Below are positions 20,701 through 29,209 of a stretch of DNA of 64,000 nt, in pieces; position 1 is the first letter of the stretch, and each line of letters opens with the position of its first letter. The DNA is from Verrucomicrobiaceae bacterium UBA2429 (GTDB lineage: Bacteria > Verrucomicrobiota > Verrucomicrobiia > Verrucomicrobiales > Verrucomicrobiaceae), in assembly GCA_002343505.1 (NCBI GenBank), contig DDQZ01000105.1, positions 382 through 64,381 of the forward strand, given 5' to 3'. Made by a program: the position numbers and the translations under genes. The notes beneath the pieces were generated by a model. The model worked only from the letters and a program-made list of their open reading frames with translations. It was not told the DNA's origin and ran no database searches.

Positions 20701-23613
20701 ATGTTTCGTGCCAGCCCAGCCCTCCTGCTTGCCGCCATCCCCCTGTACGCCGCGCCTGACTTTGAGCGCGAGGTGGCACCCATTCTGGAATCTCGCTGCC
20801 TCTCCTGCCATGACGCCGCCAATGCCAAGGGCGGCGTCCGCCTCGACACCCGCGCGGCCTTGATGGAGCACCTCCAGCCCGGCAAGCCAGACACCAGCCC
20901 GCTCATCGAGCAAGTCAGCGGCCCCGAGCCCGAAATGCCGAAAAAGGAAAAACCCCTCACCCCCGTCCAGGTCGAGACCCTCCGCCAATGGGTGCAATCC
21001 GGCGCCGTCTGGTCCGAGGGGCGCGTGCTTGCTGACAAACCAGCGCGTGACTTCGATTGGTGGAGTCTCCAGCCAATCCGCAATCCGCAATCCGCAATCC
21101 GAAATACCGTGGATTATTTCATTGAGGCCAAGCTTGCCGAGAAGGGCCTCAAACCCGTCCCCGAAGCCGACCCCGCCACCCTCATCCGCCGTCTCAGCTA
21201 CGACCTCACCGGCCTGCCGCCCAGCGCGCACAACTTCGAATTTCGAGCTTCGAGTTTCGATTTTGACTCCCTCGTGGACCGCCTCCTGAGCAGCCCCGCC
21301 TTCGGCGAAAAATGGGCGCAGCACTGGCTCGACCTCGTCCGCTACGCCGAGACCCACGGCTACGACAAGGACAAGCCGCGCATGAACGCCTGGCCTTACC
21401 GCGACTACGTCATCCGCAGCCTCAACGATGACAAACCCTACGACCGCTTCGTGCAGGAGCAGATCGCCGGAGACGCGCTTTTTCCCGGCCAGCCCGACGG
21501 CATCCTCGGCCTCGGCTTCCTTGCAGCAGGACCGTGGGATTACATCGGCCACAGCGAGGTGGGCGAAGGCAAAGTGGACGGCCGCATCGCCAAGCACCTG
21601 GACCGCGACGAAATGGTCTCCGCTGTCTTCAACATCTTCACCAGCACCACCGTCCAGTGCGCGCAGTGCCATCACCACAAGTTCGACCCCGTCACCATGA
21701 CGGACTACTACCGCCTGCACGCCGTCTTTGCCGCCGTGGATCGCGCCGACCGCGTCTTCACCGGCCTGCCGCCTGAAAAGGAAAAGGAGCGCAATACTCT
21801 GCTCGCCCAAATCAACGCCCTCAAAGCCGAGCAAACGAAACTCACCACCGACGCCAAGCGCGAACTCGGTGCGCGCACCTCAGGCATCGAGCGCCGCCTC
21901 GCCGAACTCAAACAAAAGCACGGCTCTCCGCTGCGCCCGCAGTATGGATGGCACAGCCACATTTCCAAAATCCAGGCCGCCGAAAAGTGGGTCCAGGTGG
22001 ACCTCGGCAAGCCGCAGGGCGTCGAGCAAGTCCGCCTTATCCCCGCCTACGACGACTACAACAGCATCGGCGCCGGCTTCGGCTTTCCTCTGCGCTACAA
22101 GGTCGAGGCGGGCAACGACCCCGGCTTCAATACCGGCGTCCGCCTCATCCACGACGCCACCGCCGCCGACCAGCCCAATCCCCGCAACAGCGAGATCGTC
22201 CTTGATGTGGGCCGCGATGCTGTGCGCTACCTCCGCGTCACCGCCACCCGCCTGGCCCCGCGCAAAAACGACTACATTTTCGCTCTCGGCGAGATGCAGG
22301 CCATCGGTGGTGAAAACCACGACAACCTGGCCCAGGGCGCCGCCGTCACCGCGCTCGACAGCATTGAGGCCGCCCCGCGCTGGGGCCGCGCCAACCTCAC
22401 CGACGGCATCTACCACCGCGAAGTCGGCGACCCCGCCGCGCTCGTCGAGATGCGCGAGCTTGAAGTTCAGAAAGCCGCCATTGAAAAGGAACTCGCCGAT
22501 CCTCGGCGCGACGCCCGCCTTGCCGAGATCGAAAAACAGCTCGCCGACCTCAATCCCAAGCTCGCCACCTACCCCAAAGGCGAGCTCGTTTATGCCGCCT
22601 CAACCGACTTCACCGCGCAGGGCCGCTTCATCGCCACCGCCGGCAAGCCGCGCGAAATCCGGCTCCTGAACCGCGGTGATATCCGCGCCCCCGGAGGTCT
22701 CATGCAACCCGGCCTTCCCCCGCTCTGGCCCGGCGCGCCCGAGCAGTTCAACCTTCCTCCAGAAGCCCCCGAGTCCGCCGCGCGCGCCGAGCTGGCCAAA
22801 GCCATCACCGCGCGTGACAACCCGCTCTTCTGGCGCAGCATTGTCAACCGCCTCTGGCTCTGGACCTTCGGCCAGGGCCTCGTCACCAGCGCCAATGACT
22901 TCGGCCGCATGGGCCAGCCGCCTACCCACCCCGAGCTGCTCGACCACCTCGCCGCCACCCTGCGCGATGACCCTCAGCACTCGTTGAAAAACCTCGTCCG
23001 CCTGCTCGTCACCAGCCGCGCCTACCGACGCGCCAGCACCCATCACGAAGCCAACGCCGCCCTTGACGCCAGCAACGCCTGCCTCTGGCGCGCCAACCGC
23101 CGCCGCCTCAGCGCCGAGGAATATCGCGACAGCCTGCTCGCCGTCAGCGGTGTCCTGCGGATGGAGGATCGCGGCGGACCCAGCTTCCAGGATTTCGTCA
23201 TCGAAAAACCGCAGCACTCCCCGCATTATCAATACCACCTCCACGATCCGCGCGACCCCTCCGCCCACCGCCGCAGCATCTACCGCTTCATCGTCCGCAG
23301 CCAGCCGCAGCCTTTCCTCACCAGCCTCGACTGCGCCGACCCCTCCCAAAGCGTTCCCCAGCGCGATGAATCCACCACCGCCCTCCAGGCCCTCACCCAG
23401 TGGAACAACCGCCTCGTCGAAGCCATGAGCGACACCTTCGGCCAGCGTCTCGGGCAGGAAAAAGACCCCGTCAACGCCGCCTTCACCCGCGCCCTCTCCC
23501 GCCCCCCCACCGCCGAAGAGCGCACCGTCCTCACCGCCCATCTTCAAGCCCACGGCCCCGCCGCCCTCGCCCGCGTTCTCTACAACCTCAATGCCTTCGT
23601 CTATTTGGATTGA
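20701..23613 (+). CDS. Secreted PSCyt1/DUF1549/DUF1553 (PSD1) cytochrome-like protein
   Basis: A 970-residue exported protein of the planctomycete/verrucomicrobial PSD1 family. A signal peptide (MFRASPALLLAAIPLYA) is followed by a haem motif CLSCH at about residue 33 (PSCyt1). The DUF1549 domain is marked by GEKWAQHWLDLVRYAETHGY and DKPYDRFVQEQIAGDAL, with a second CxxCH (CAQCHHHKFDP). A discoidin-like insert follows (KWVQVDLGKPQGVEQVRLIP), then DUF1553 (RSIVNRLWLWTFGQGLV-like, RRRLSAEEYRDSLL). The next gene, DUF1501, starts 4 bp after the stop, the standard pairing. Two short heptamer arrays lie in frame in the N-terminal third. Function is unproven; degradation of glycans or other polymers with redox chemistry is often suggested. 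Confidence 0.9.
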   Translation: MFRASPALLLAAIPLYAAPDFEREVAPILESRCLSCHDAANAKGGVRLDTRAALMEHLQPGKPDTSPLIEQVSGPEPEMPKKEKPLTPVQVETLRQWVQSGAVWSEGRVLADKPARDFDWWSLQPIRNPQSAIRNTVDYFIEAKLAEKGLKPVPEADPATLIRRLSYDLTGLPPSAHNFEFRASSFDFDSLVDRLLSSPAFGEKWAQHWLDLVRYAETHGYDKDKPRMNAWPYRDYVIRSLNDDKPYDRFVQEQIAGDALFPGQPDGILGLGFLAAGPWDYIGHSEVGEGKVDGRIAKHLDRDEMVSAVFNIFTSTTVQCAQCHHHKFDPVTMTDYYRLHAVFAAVDRADRVFTGLPPEKEKERNTLLAQINALKAEQTKLTTDAKRELGARTSGIERRLAELKQKHGSPLRPQYGWHSHISKIQAAEKWVQVDLGKPQGVEQVRLIPAYDDYNSIGAGFGFPLRYKVEAGNDPGFNTGVRLIHDATAADQPNPRNSEIVLDVGRDAVRYLRVTATRLAPRKNDYIFALGEMQAIGGENHDNLAQGAAVTALDSIEAAPRWGRANLTDGIYHREVGDPAALVEMRELEVQKAAIEKELADPRRDARLAEIEKQLADLNPKLATYPKGELVYAASTDFTAQGRFIATAGKPREIRLLNRGDIRAPGGLMQPGLPPLWPGAPEQFNLPPEAPESAARAELAKAITARDNPLFWRSIVNRLWLWTFGQGLVTSANDFGRMGQPPTHPELLDHLAATLRDDPQHSLKNLVRLLVTSRAYRRASTHHEANAALDASNACLWRANRRRLSAEEYRDSLLAVSGVLRMEDRGGPSFQDFVIEKPQHSPHYQYHLHDPRDPSAHRRSIYRFIVRSQPQPFLTSLDCADPSQSVPQRDESTTALQALTQWNNRLVEAMSDTFGQRLGQEKDPVNAAFTRALSRPPTAEERTVLTAHLQAHGPAALARVLYNLNAFVYLD
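21074..21101 (+). repeat. Tandem heptamer array CAATCCG x4 inside the PSD1 gene
   Basis: Four perfect head-to-tail copies of CAATCCG (28 bp), encoding roughly QPIRNPQSAIRN at residues 125-136. The unit length is not a multiple of three, yet the gene frame stays open across the array. It sits in a linker between the haem domain and DUF1549. Confidence 0.85.
21235..21262 (+). repeat. Tandem heptamer array TTCGANN x4 inside the PSD1 gene
   Basis: Four adjacent 7-bp units TTCGAAT, TTCGAGC, TTCGAGT and TTCGATT, encoding NFEFRASSFDF at residues 178-188. It has the same period and copy number as the array 130 bp upstream but an unrelated unit. The frame stays open. Confidence 0.82.
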
Positions 23614-23617
23614 CACC

Positions 23618-25054
23618 ATGAACCGCCGTCAGTTCCTCACCTCCCTCACCGGCCTCGCGCTGACCGACCTGCTGCTGCGGGACGCCGCGCTCGGCGCGCC
23701 CGGCACGCTGCGCGGCGGGCTGCATCATCCGCCGAAGGCAAAGCGCGTCATCCAGCTCTTCATGGCGGGAGCGGCCAGCCATGTGGACATGTGGGACCAC
23801 AAGCCGCTGCTCACCCAAAAAGACGGCCAGCCCTGGGACCCTGGAGAGAAGGTGGAGCTCTTTCAAAGCACCCCCGGCGCCTGCTTCGGCAGCCCTTGGG
23901 CCTTCAAACCGCATGGACAGTCCGGCAAAATGCTCAGCGAGATCGTGGCCCCGCTCGGCGGCGTGGTGGACGACATCGCCTTCGTTCACAACGTCGTCGG
24001 CAAGACCGGCGTCCACAGCCAGGGCACGCTGCTGCAAACCACCGGCTTCCAACTCCCAGGCTTCCCCAGCGCGGGTTCCTGGGTCAGCTACGCGCTTGGC
24101 AGTGAGAGCGACAACCTGCCCTCTTTCGTCGTCCTGCCGGACCACCGCGGCCTCGCCTCCAACGGCGCCAAAAACTGGGCCAGCGCCTTCTTGCCCGCGC
24201 AGCACCAGGGCACCGCCATCCGCCCCGGCAGCGCCGAACCCGTCGCCGATCTGCTGCCGCCGCAGAGCGAGTTCATTACCCCCGGCTCCGACCGCGCCGG
24301 GCTGGATGTACTGGCCAAACTGAACACTGCCCACGCGCAAGCGCGCCCCGGTGATGACCGCCTGCTGGCGCGCGTTCGCAGCTACGAACTGGCCGCCGCC
24401 ATGCAGCTCAGCGCCACCGACGCTCTGGATGTCTCCAAGGAGCCGCGGCACATCCAGGACCTCTACGGTCTCGCCTCCGAAGGCCCCGGCGTGGATGACA
24501 CCACGATCAACGTCAAAGCCGAGACCGAATTCTTTGGCCGCAAATGCCTCGTCGCCCGCCGTCTGCTGGAGCGCGGCGTGCGTTTTGTGCAGATCTGGAG
24601 CGGCAACGACAACGGCTTCCCCCGGCGCAACTGGGACAGCCATGAGGACGTGAAGCGCGATCACGAGCCGCTCTCCCTCGGCATGGCGCATGGCACGGCG
24701 GCGCTGATCAAAGACCTCAAACAGCGCGGCATGCTGGAGGACACGATCATCCTCTGGACCACAGAATTCGGTCGCATGCCCTGCTCCCAGGGCAGCAAGG
24801 GCCGGGACCACAACCCCTTCGTCTTCACCAACTGGCTCTGCGGCGGCGGCATCTTGGGCGGCACCTATGGCGAAAGTGATGAATGGGGATTCCGCCCGCA
24901 GGACACCGCCAATGCCACCACCGCCCATGACATCCACGCCACCCTCCTGCACCAGCTCGGCATCAACCACGAGCGTCTCACCGTCCGCCACAACAGCATT
25001 GACCGACGCCTCACCGACGTCCACGGCCATGTGCTCAAGGCGATGCTAGTGTGA
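23618..25054 (+). CDS. Secreted DUF1501 family protein
   Basis: A 478-residue member of the DUF1501 family (sulfatase/alkaline-phosphatase-like fold). It begins MNRRQFLTSLTGLALTDLLL, a twin-arginine-like leader. Family landmarks are KRVIQLFMAGAASHVDMWDH, the central NNVVGKTGVHSQG-like stretch, DTIILWTTEFGRMPCSQGSK, GRDHNPFVFTNWLCGGG, and the terminal ATLLHQLGINHERLTVRHNS. It starts 4 bp after the PSD1 gene and is certainly co-transcribed with it. The pair is very common in PVC genomes; the biochemical activity of DUF1501 proteins is not established. Confidence 0.92.
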   Translation: MNRRQFLTSLTGLALTDLLLRDAALGAPGTLRGGLHHPPKAKRVIQLFMAGAASHVDMWDHKPLLTQKDGQPWDPGEKVELFQSTPGACFGSPWAFKPHGQSGKMLSEIVAPLGGVVDDIAFVHNVVGKTGVHSQGTLLQTTGFQLPGFPSAGSWVSYALGSESDNLPSFVVLPDHRGLASNGAKNWASAFLPAQHQGTAIRPGSAEPVADLLPPQSEFITPGSDRAGLDVLAKLNTAHAQARPGDDRLLARVRSYELAAAMQLSATDALDVSKEPRHIQDLYGLASEGPGVDDTTINVKAETEFFGRKCLVARRLLERGVRFVQIWSGNDNGFPRRNWDSHEDVKRDHEPLSLGMAHGTAALIKDLKQRGMLEDTIILWTTEFGRMPCSQGSKGRDHNPFVFTNWLCGGGILGGTYGESDEWGFRPQDTANATTAHDIHATLLHQLGINHERLTVRHNSIDRRLTDVHGHVLKAMLV

Positions 25055-25105
25055 GCCGCATCTTTCCTCTCGTCTCCAGGCGGGACGCGGCTAAAATGGC
25101 CGCCC

Positions 25106-25387
25106 ATGTCCCAGCCTGCAAATCCGAGTCCGCACCAGCCCCCCGCCGCGGGCGCCTCCGCCGCGCGGTTGCTCGCACTCGCGGAAACAGGACGTCCAGA
25201 TTCCTATTACCGGCTGGCGCGCATGGTGGCGCGTGTTTTGACCAGCCAAAGCCTGCGCCGCCGCCGCAAATGGTGCGAGCTGGCGCATGCACTCGCCGCC
25301 TCATCAGGAGTCGAGGCGCGTCTCATCATGCAGGCGCTGCGGCGCTTTGATCCCGGCGCAGCCGCAAACTTCCCTGTGAAATCATGA
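25106..25387 (+). CDS. Small hypothetical protein, partner of the nucleotidyltransferase-like gene
   Basis: A 93-residue basic protein that I do not recognise. After a Pro/Ala-rich start (SQPANPSPHQPPAAGASAAR) it is predicted helical (DSYYRLARMVARVLTSQSL, RRRRKWCELAHALAAS). It has no signal peptide or membrane span. Its stop codon overlaps the ATG of the next gene by 4 bp, implying translational coupling. The context (small protein plus nucleotidyltransferase-like protein) resembles two-gene toxin-antitoxin or regulatory units, but nothing in the sequence proves this. Confidence 0.65.
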   Translation: MSQPANPSPHQPPAAGASAARLLALAETGRPDSYYRLARMVARVLTSQSLRRRRKWCELAHALAASSGVEARLIMQALRRFDPGAAANFPVKS

Positions 25388-26106
25388 GCTGGGAAACTCC
25401 ACCCCCGGTGTGGGACACGCCCGCGGGCAGAATGCTGGATGCCTTTCTGGCAGCGCTAAAAAAGGACGCGCCCGGTTACAGCGAACCCCTCACCATTTTC
25501 GGCTCCGCCGCCATCCAGCTCTGCCTGGACGAGTCCTTCACCAGCGCCGATGTGGATGTGATGGCGCTCACAGGAAACGAGCGCCTGCGCGAGATCGCAA
25601 AGACGGCGGGCTTGGGCGCCACAGGCAGCATCCGCGCCGCCTACGGCATCCAGATTTGCCCGCCGCAACTGTTCCGCACCACGCCTCATTATCTGCTTCG
25701 GGCGCGTATGGAGCGCAGACATGGCATCAAAGTCATCCTGCCGCATTTGCGGGATGTGCTGCTGGCGAAGCTGCACCGTTCCCGCGCGCCTGACCAGGAA
25801 GGTCTGGCGCCCAAGGACAGGCGCGCCTTCCAACGCGTGCGCGAACTCTGTGGCGGTCATCCCACCGAGGCGGATGTCATTGAGGATCTCCGGCTTTGCA
25901 GCCAGGATCTCCTCATCCAGGCAGCCGAAGAGCCGAATGCCTTCCGCCTGAATGTGCTCGATTTATTTCGCTCCGTGTTCGGCCGCGGTTTGGACATCGA
26001 GAATGAAATTTTAAAGCCCGCACGCCAAGCCCTCGGCACCGTTCAGGATGTGGATCATGAGGAAATCCAGCGGCGGCTGGCAAGTCTGCGCCCCGACCGT
26101 GATTGA
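25384..26106 (+). CDS. Nucleotidyltransferase-fold protein (DUF6036/AbiEii-like)
   Basis: A 240-residue cytoplasmic protein with the hallmarks of a minimal nucleotidyltransferase. GSAA at 40-43 follows a hydrophobic strand, then SADVDVM puts Asp56 and Asp58 in the catalytic DxD position. A middle segment (HGIKVILPHLRDVLLAKLHR) resembles the AbiEii/DUF6036 helical region that often ends in a lysine. The C-terminal half is helical and Arg/Glu rich. It is translationally coupled to the 93-residue protein upstream and convergent with the lysR gene (10 bp apart). Possible roles are a toxin of a type IV-like pair or a nucleotide-modifying enzyme of unknown target. Confidence 0.7.
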   Translation: MSWETPPPVWDTPAGRMLDAFLAALKKDAPGYSEPLTIFGSAAIQLCLDESFTSADVDVMALTGNERLREIAKTAGLGATGSIRAAYGIQICPPQLFRTTPHYLLRARMERRHGIKVILPHLRDVLLAKLHRSRAPDQEGLAPKDRRAFQRVRELCGGHPTEADVIEDLRLCSQDLLIQAAEEPNAFRLNVLDLFRSVFGRGLDIENEILKPARQALGTVQDVDHEEIQRRLASLRPDRD

Positions 26107-26116
26107 CGCCGAAGGC

Positions 26117-27028
26117 TCACTCCCCGTGATGAGAACCACTGGCAAACACCTCCCCCGCCCTTTTCAGTTCCTCGACAAAAACGGCCAGCACTTTGTCCCT
26201 GGCCTGGCGCGTGGTGACGCCTGCGGAAATGCAGACGGGCGCGGGTTGCGGCTGGAGTGTCTTCAAGACGATGCGCTCCGGCACGAGGCAGGCGATGCGC
26301 TCCACCACGAGCGCCACGCCGAGGCCTGCCTCCACGGCGCTGATGAGGCTGGTCACGCCGTCGCATTCGCTGGCGACGCGGGCTTTGATGCCCTGGCTTT
26401 TGAACCAGCCTGAAAGCAGCGCCCAGTAGTCGGGATACTCGCGCTGATTGTAAACCACGAGGCGCTGTCCATCGAGATCGGCGGGCAGCAGGGTCGTTTT
26501 GCCGGCCAGGGCATGCTGGCGCGGCACGGCCACGCACCAGCGCTGCTTCTGCACGGGCGTCCAAACCATCTCCGGCACCTCTTTGCCGGGCGGCACAGTG
26601 ACGATGACATCGAGCGCGCCTTTTTGCAGTCCCTCGACCATTTCGGTCGAACTGAGATCGCTCAGTTCCACGCGCGCCTTCGGATGAAGCTGGGAGAAGG
26701 CCTCCATCGCCGGCGCCAGGATGCCCGCTGTGAGGGAGGGCGAATAGCCCACACGCAGCGTCTGCGCCCGCGCCGCCGTCTTGATGCGCTGCTCCAAATG
26801 ATCCGCCCGCTCCAGCAGCGCGCGCCCCTCCCGCAGCAGCAGCTCCCCTGAGGCCGTCAAAGAAAACGAATGCGCGCCACGCTCCAGCAGCGGCACCCCG
26901 AGATCATCCTCCAGCGACTTGATCTGCCGGCTCAGCGCGGGCTGCGTGAGGCTCAGGCGCGCGGCCGCCTTGCTGATGTTGCCATCCTCGGCGGCGGCGA
27001 TGAAGGAGCGCAGGAGTCGGAGTTCCAT
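26117..27028 (-). CDS. LysR family transcriptional regulator
   Basis: A 303-residue regulator. The N-terminal winged helix-turn-helix spans about 1-60 (MELRLLRSFIAAAEDGNISK, AAARLSLTQPALSRQIKSLE, DDLGVPLLERG). The effector-binding domain (about 90-295) includes LRVGYSPSLTAGILAPAMEA and the late VEAGLGVALVVE. It is full length for the family. It starts 6 bp after a small gene (27035-27292) on the same strand. Ligand and targets are unknown. Confidence 0.92.
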   Translation of the reverse strand: MELRLLRSFIAAAEDGNISKAAARLSLTQPALSRQIKSLEDDLGVPLLERGAHSFSLTASGELLLREGRALLERADHLEQRIKTAARAQTLRVGYSPSLTAGILAPAMEAFSQLHPKARVELSDLSSTEMVEGLQKGALDVIVTVPPGKEVPEMVWTPVQKQRWCVAVPRQHALAGKTTLLPADLDGQRLVVYNQREYPDYWALLSGWFKSQGIKARVASECDGVTSLISAVEAGLGVALVVERIACLVPERIVLKTLQPQPAPVCISAGVTTRQARDKVLAVFVEELKRAGEVFASGSHHGE

Positions 27029-27034
27029 GAGCGG

Positions 27035-27292
27035 TCAGTCAGTCACGACTTCGGGGTATTGCTGGCGCAGGAAGATCAGGTCGGGAATGTCCTTCTCGCG
27101 GTGAGTTTTGAATCTGTAAACCCCGCGCAGACAAAGAAAGTGCCCCTGGCTGGCGAAAAACTGGTTCCGAGTCTCCTGCATTCCGGCAGGGGAGACAGGC
27201 GGCTTGCGCCGTCCCACGGTCTTGCCGATAGGCTCGTCCAGATTGATCACGGTTCGCGGCTGCATGGTGAATGGTAGAGCCTGACGCATCAT
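27035..27292 (-). CDS. Small hypothetical protein upstream of lysR
   Basis: An 85-residue basic protein without a recognised domain. It contains PRTVINLDEPIGKTVGRRKP, QFFASQGHFLCLRGVYRFKT and HREKDIPDLIFLRQQYPEVV, which read like genuine coding sequence with no low-complexity shadow pattern. No signal peptide is present. An internal ATG at 27265 (MQPRTVINL) is an alternative start. The 6-bp gap to lysR suggests a shared transcript. Confidence 0.5.
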   Translation of the reverse strand: MMRQALPFTMQPRTVINLDEPIGKTVGRRKPPVSPAGMQETRNQFFASQGHFLCLRGVYRFKTHREKDIPDLIFLRQQYPEVVTD

Positions 27293-27350
27293 CCGCCAAG
27301 CCTCATCCTGCCTGCGCCGGGGTCTCCAGGCTTGGGGCGTGGAATGTTGA

Positions 27351-28238
27351 TCACGACCCCATGCGGCTCCGGTGCTCGCTGGGGCGCCAGCCGATCCACT
27401 TTTTGAAGGTGTTGCTGAAGACGAAGGGGTTTTGGTAGCCGACGGTGTGGGAGACGGTCTCGACTTTGAGGTTGGTGGTGGAGAGCAGCTCGCAGGCCTT
27501 CCTCATGCGCAGCCAGGTGACGTGGTGCATGGGGGTGCGGCCGAGGGTCTTGCGGCAGAGGCGGCGGAGGTGCTCGGAGCTGACGTGGGCCTGGTGGGCC
27601 AGTTCGTCGAGCGTCCAGTCCCGGCCGACATCGGCGGCCACCTTTTCCCACACGCGCCAGAGGCGGTCGTCCTGCTGCCAGGGCTGGGCGAAGCGCTCGA
27701 TGTAGCTTTGAATGAGCTCCACCCAGTGAAACATGGCGGCGGGCTTGGCCTCGTGCGCGGCCTCTTCGATAAGGCCCTCGATGGCGCTCCACAGCGGCCT
27801 GCCGTGGAAGGCGGCCATCTGCGGGGAGCTGCTGCTGAGGATGGGGCGCTGGCCGGGCTCCTGCTCATAGCGCACCCAGCAGCAGCGCCAGGCTTTGCCT
27901 TTGACGGCCTCGAAGGCGTTCACCATGAAAGGCGGCAGCGCCACGGCCATGCCCGAGCCGCATTTCTGCCAGCGGCCGTCCACCAGCACGCGGCCCTCCC
28001 CCTCCAGGCAGGCCAGGAAATACAGGCCGCCCTGGTGCATGCGCACGATGCGGTAGGGCGCGCGCGCCGTCATGACGCCGGCGTGGGAAATACGGTGCGC
28101 GCGCAGGCTGCCGCAAACCGGAGCACCGCGCAGCCAGGGGCGGCGGTCGGCTTCGTCGGCGCGCACCACGCGATAGTCGGTGTCCGGGCCGTGGGTGTGC
28201 GTTTCGGATAGTTCATGGATGGCGGCGGAGGCGTGCAT
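27351..28238 (-). CDS. AraC family transcriptional regulator, copy A
   Basis: A 295-residue regulator. An N-terminal cupin-like sensory region (YFLACLEGEGRVLVDGRWQK, ALPPFMVNAFEAVKGK) is followed by a C-terminal double helix-turn-helix (about 185-285): WTLDELAHQAHVSSEHLRRL, then LKVETVSHTVGYQNPFVFSN with FKKWIGWRPSEHR. It is divergent from the PEP-hydrolase-family gene with 105 bp between start codons, so that gene is the obvious candidate target. It is clearly paralogous to the AraC protein at 38208-39062. Confidence 0.92.
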   Translation of the reverse strand: MHASAAIHELSETHTHGPDTDYRVVRADEADRRPWLRGAPVCGSLRAHRISHAGVMTARAPYRIVRMHQGGLYFLACLEGEGRVLVDGRWQKCGSGMAVALPPFMVNAFEAVKGKAWRCCWVRYEQEPGQRPILSSSSPQMAAFHGRPLWSAIEGLIEEAAHEAKPAAMFHWVELIQSYIERFAQPWQQDDRLWRVWEKVAADVGRDWTLDELAHQAHVSSEHLRRLCRKTLGRTPMHHVTWLRMRKACELLSTTNLKVETVSHTVGYQNPFVFSNTFKKWIGWRPSEHRSRMGS

Positions 28239-28343
28239 GGTGGCGGGACTTGTGGTTTACGCTGCTTGTCGCTTTATAGCATGTGTCATCCGGCAGTGTG
28301 CCGCGCGTGACCATCCAATATCAATCCCAAATCCACCACCACC

Positions 28344-29201
28344 ATGCCCAACCCTTGGACCGGAATCGGCAACCCCTACACGAAGCAGGAAGTCATTGAC
28401 CGCCTGAAAGCCACCCTGGCCAAGGGGGAGCCCATCATTGCCGCGGGCGCGGGCACTGGCATCAGCGCCAAGTTCATCGAGAAAGGCGGCGCCGACCTCA
28501 TCATCATCTACAACAGCGGGCGCTTCCGCATGATGGGCCACGGCAGCACCTGCGGCCTGATGGCGTATGGAGATGCGAACGCCATCGCCATGGAGATCGG
28601 CGAATACGAGGTGCTGCCCGTGGTGAAGGAGATCCCCGTGATCTGCGGCGTGCATGCCACGGACCCGCGCCGCCGCATGTGGCACTGGCTGGGCCGGGTG
28701 AAGGAGATGGGCTTCAGCGGCGTGAACAACTTCCCCACGCACACGATCGTGGACGGGCACTTCCGCGGCGTGTTGGAGGAGACGGGCATGAGCGTGCGGA
28801 AGGAGTTTGAAATGGTGGGCCTGGCCTCGCGCATGGACCTTTTCAGCATCGTCTATGTGGCCACGCCGGAGGAGGCTGTGGAAATGGCGAAAAACGGCGC
28901 GGATGCCGTCATCGCCCACGTCGGCACCACCGTCGGCGGCAGCATCGGCGTGGTGAATGCCGTGGTGGACTGGGACTTCACGGTGAACCGCACGCAGGAG
29001 ATCATAGACGCGGCCAAAAGCGTGAAGCCGGACATTTTCACTCTCACCCACGGCGGACCCATCAACACGCCGAAAGATGTGGAATACATCCTCGGCAAAA
29101 CCACGGCGGACGGCTTTGTCGGCGCCAGCAGCCTGGAACGCATGGGCGTGGAGGACTCCCTGACGAGCCTGACGCGTGAGTTCAAGGGCGTGCGGAGGTG
29201 A
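28344..29201 (+). CDS. Phosphoenolpyruvate hydrolase-family TIM-barrel protein
   Basis: A 285-residue TIM-barrel protein of the PEP-hydrolase-like family (Pfam PEP_hydrolase). Landmarks are GEPIIAAGAGTGISAKFIEK, GGADLIIIYNSGRFRMMGHG, VICGVHATDPRRRM, GFSGVNNFPTHTIVDG and LTHGGPINTPKDVEYIL. It has no signal peptide and is cytoplasmic. In many genomes this family is next to a Tm-1-like UPF0261 gene; no such partner is present here. The divergent AraC gene probably controls it. The true substrate of the family is uncertain despite its name. Confidence 0.85.
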   Translation: MPNPWTGIGNPYTKQEVIDRLKATLAKGEPIIAAGAGTGISAKFIEKGGADLIIIYNSGRFRMMGHGSTCGLMAYGDANAIAMEIGEYEVLPVVKEIPVICGVHATDPRRRMWHWLGRVKEMGFSGVNNFPTHTIVDGHFRGVLEETGMSVRKEFEMVGLASRMDLFSIVYVATPEEAVEMAKNGADAVIAHVGTTVGGSIGVVNAVVDWDFTVNRTQEIIDAAKSVKPDIFTLTHGGPINTPKDVEYILGKTTADGFVGASSLERMGVEDSLTSLTREFKGVRR

Positions 29202-29209
29202 GGGAGAAC

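Noticed and set aside
21074..21262. Short repeats as a CRISPR array
   Set aside because: Units are only 7 bp, contiguous, without spacers, and lie inside an open reading frame; no cas genes are present.
23588..25030. A 480-codon open frame antisense to the DUF1501 gene
   Set aside because: Opposite a clear DUF1501 gene that is coupled to the PSD1 gene; no recognisable features.
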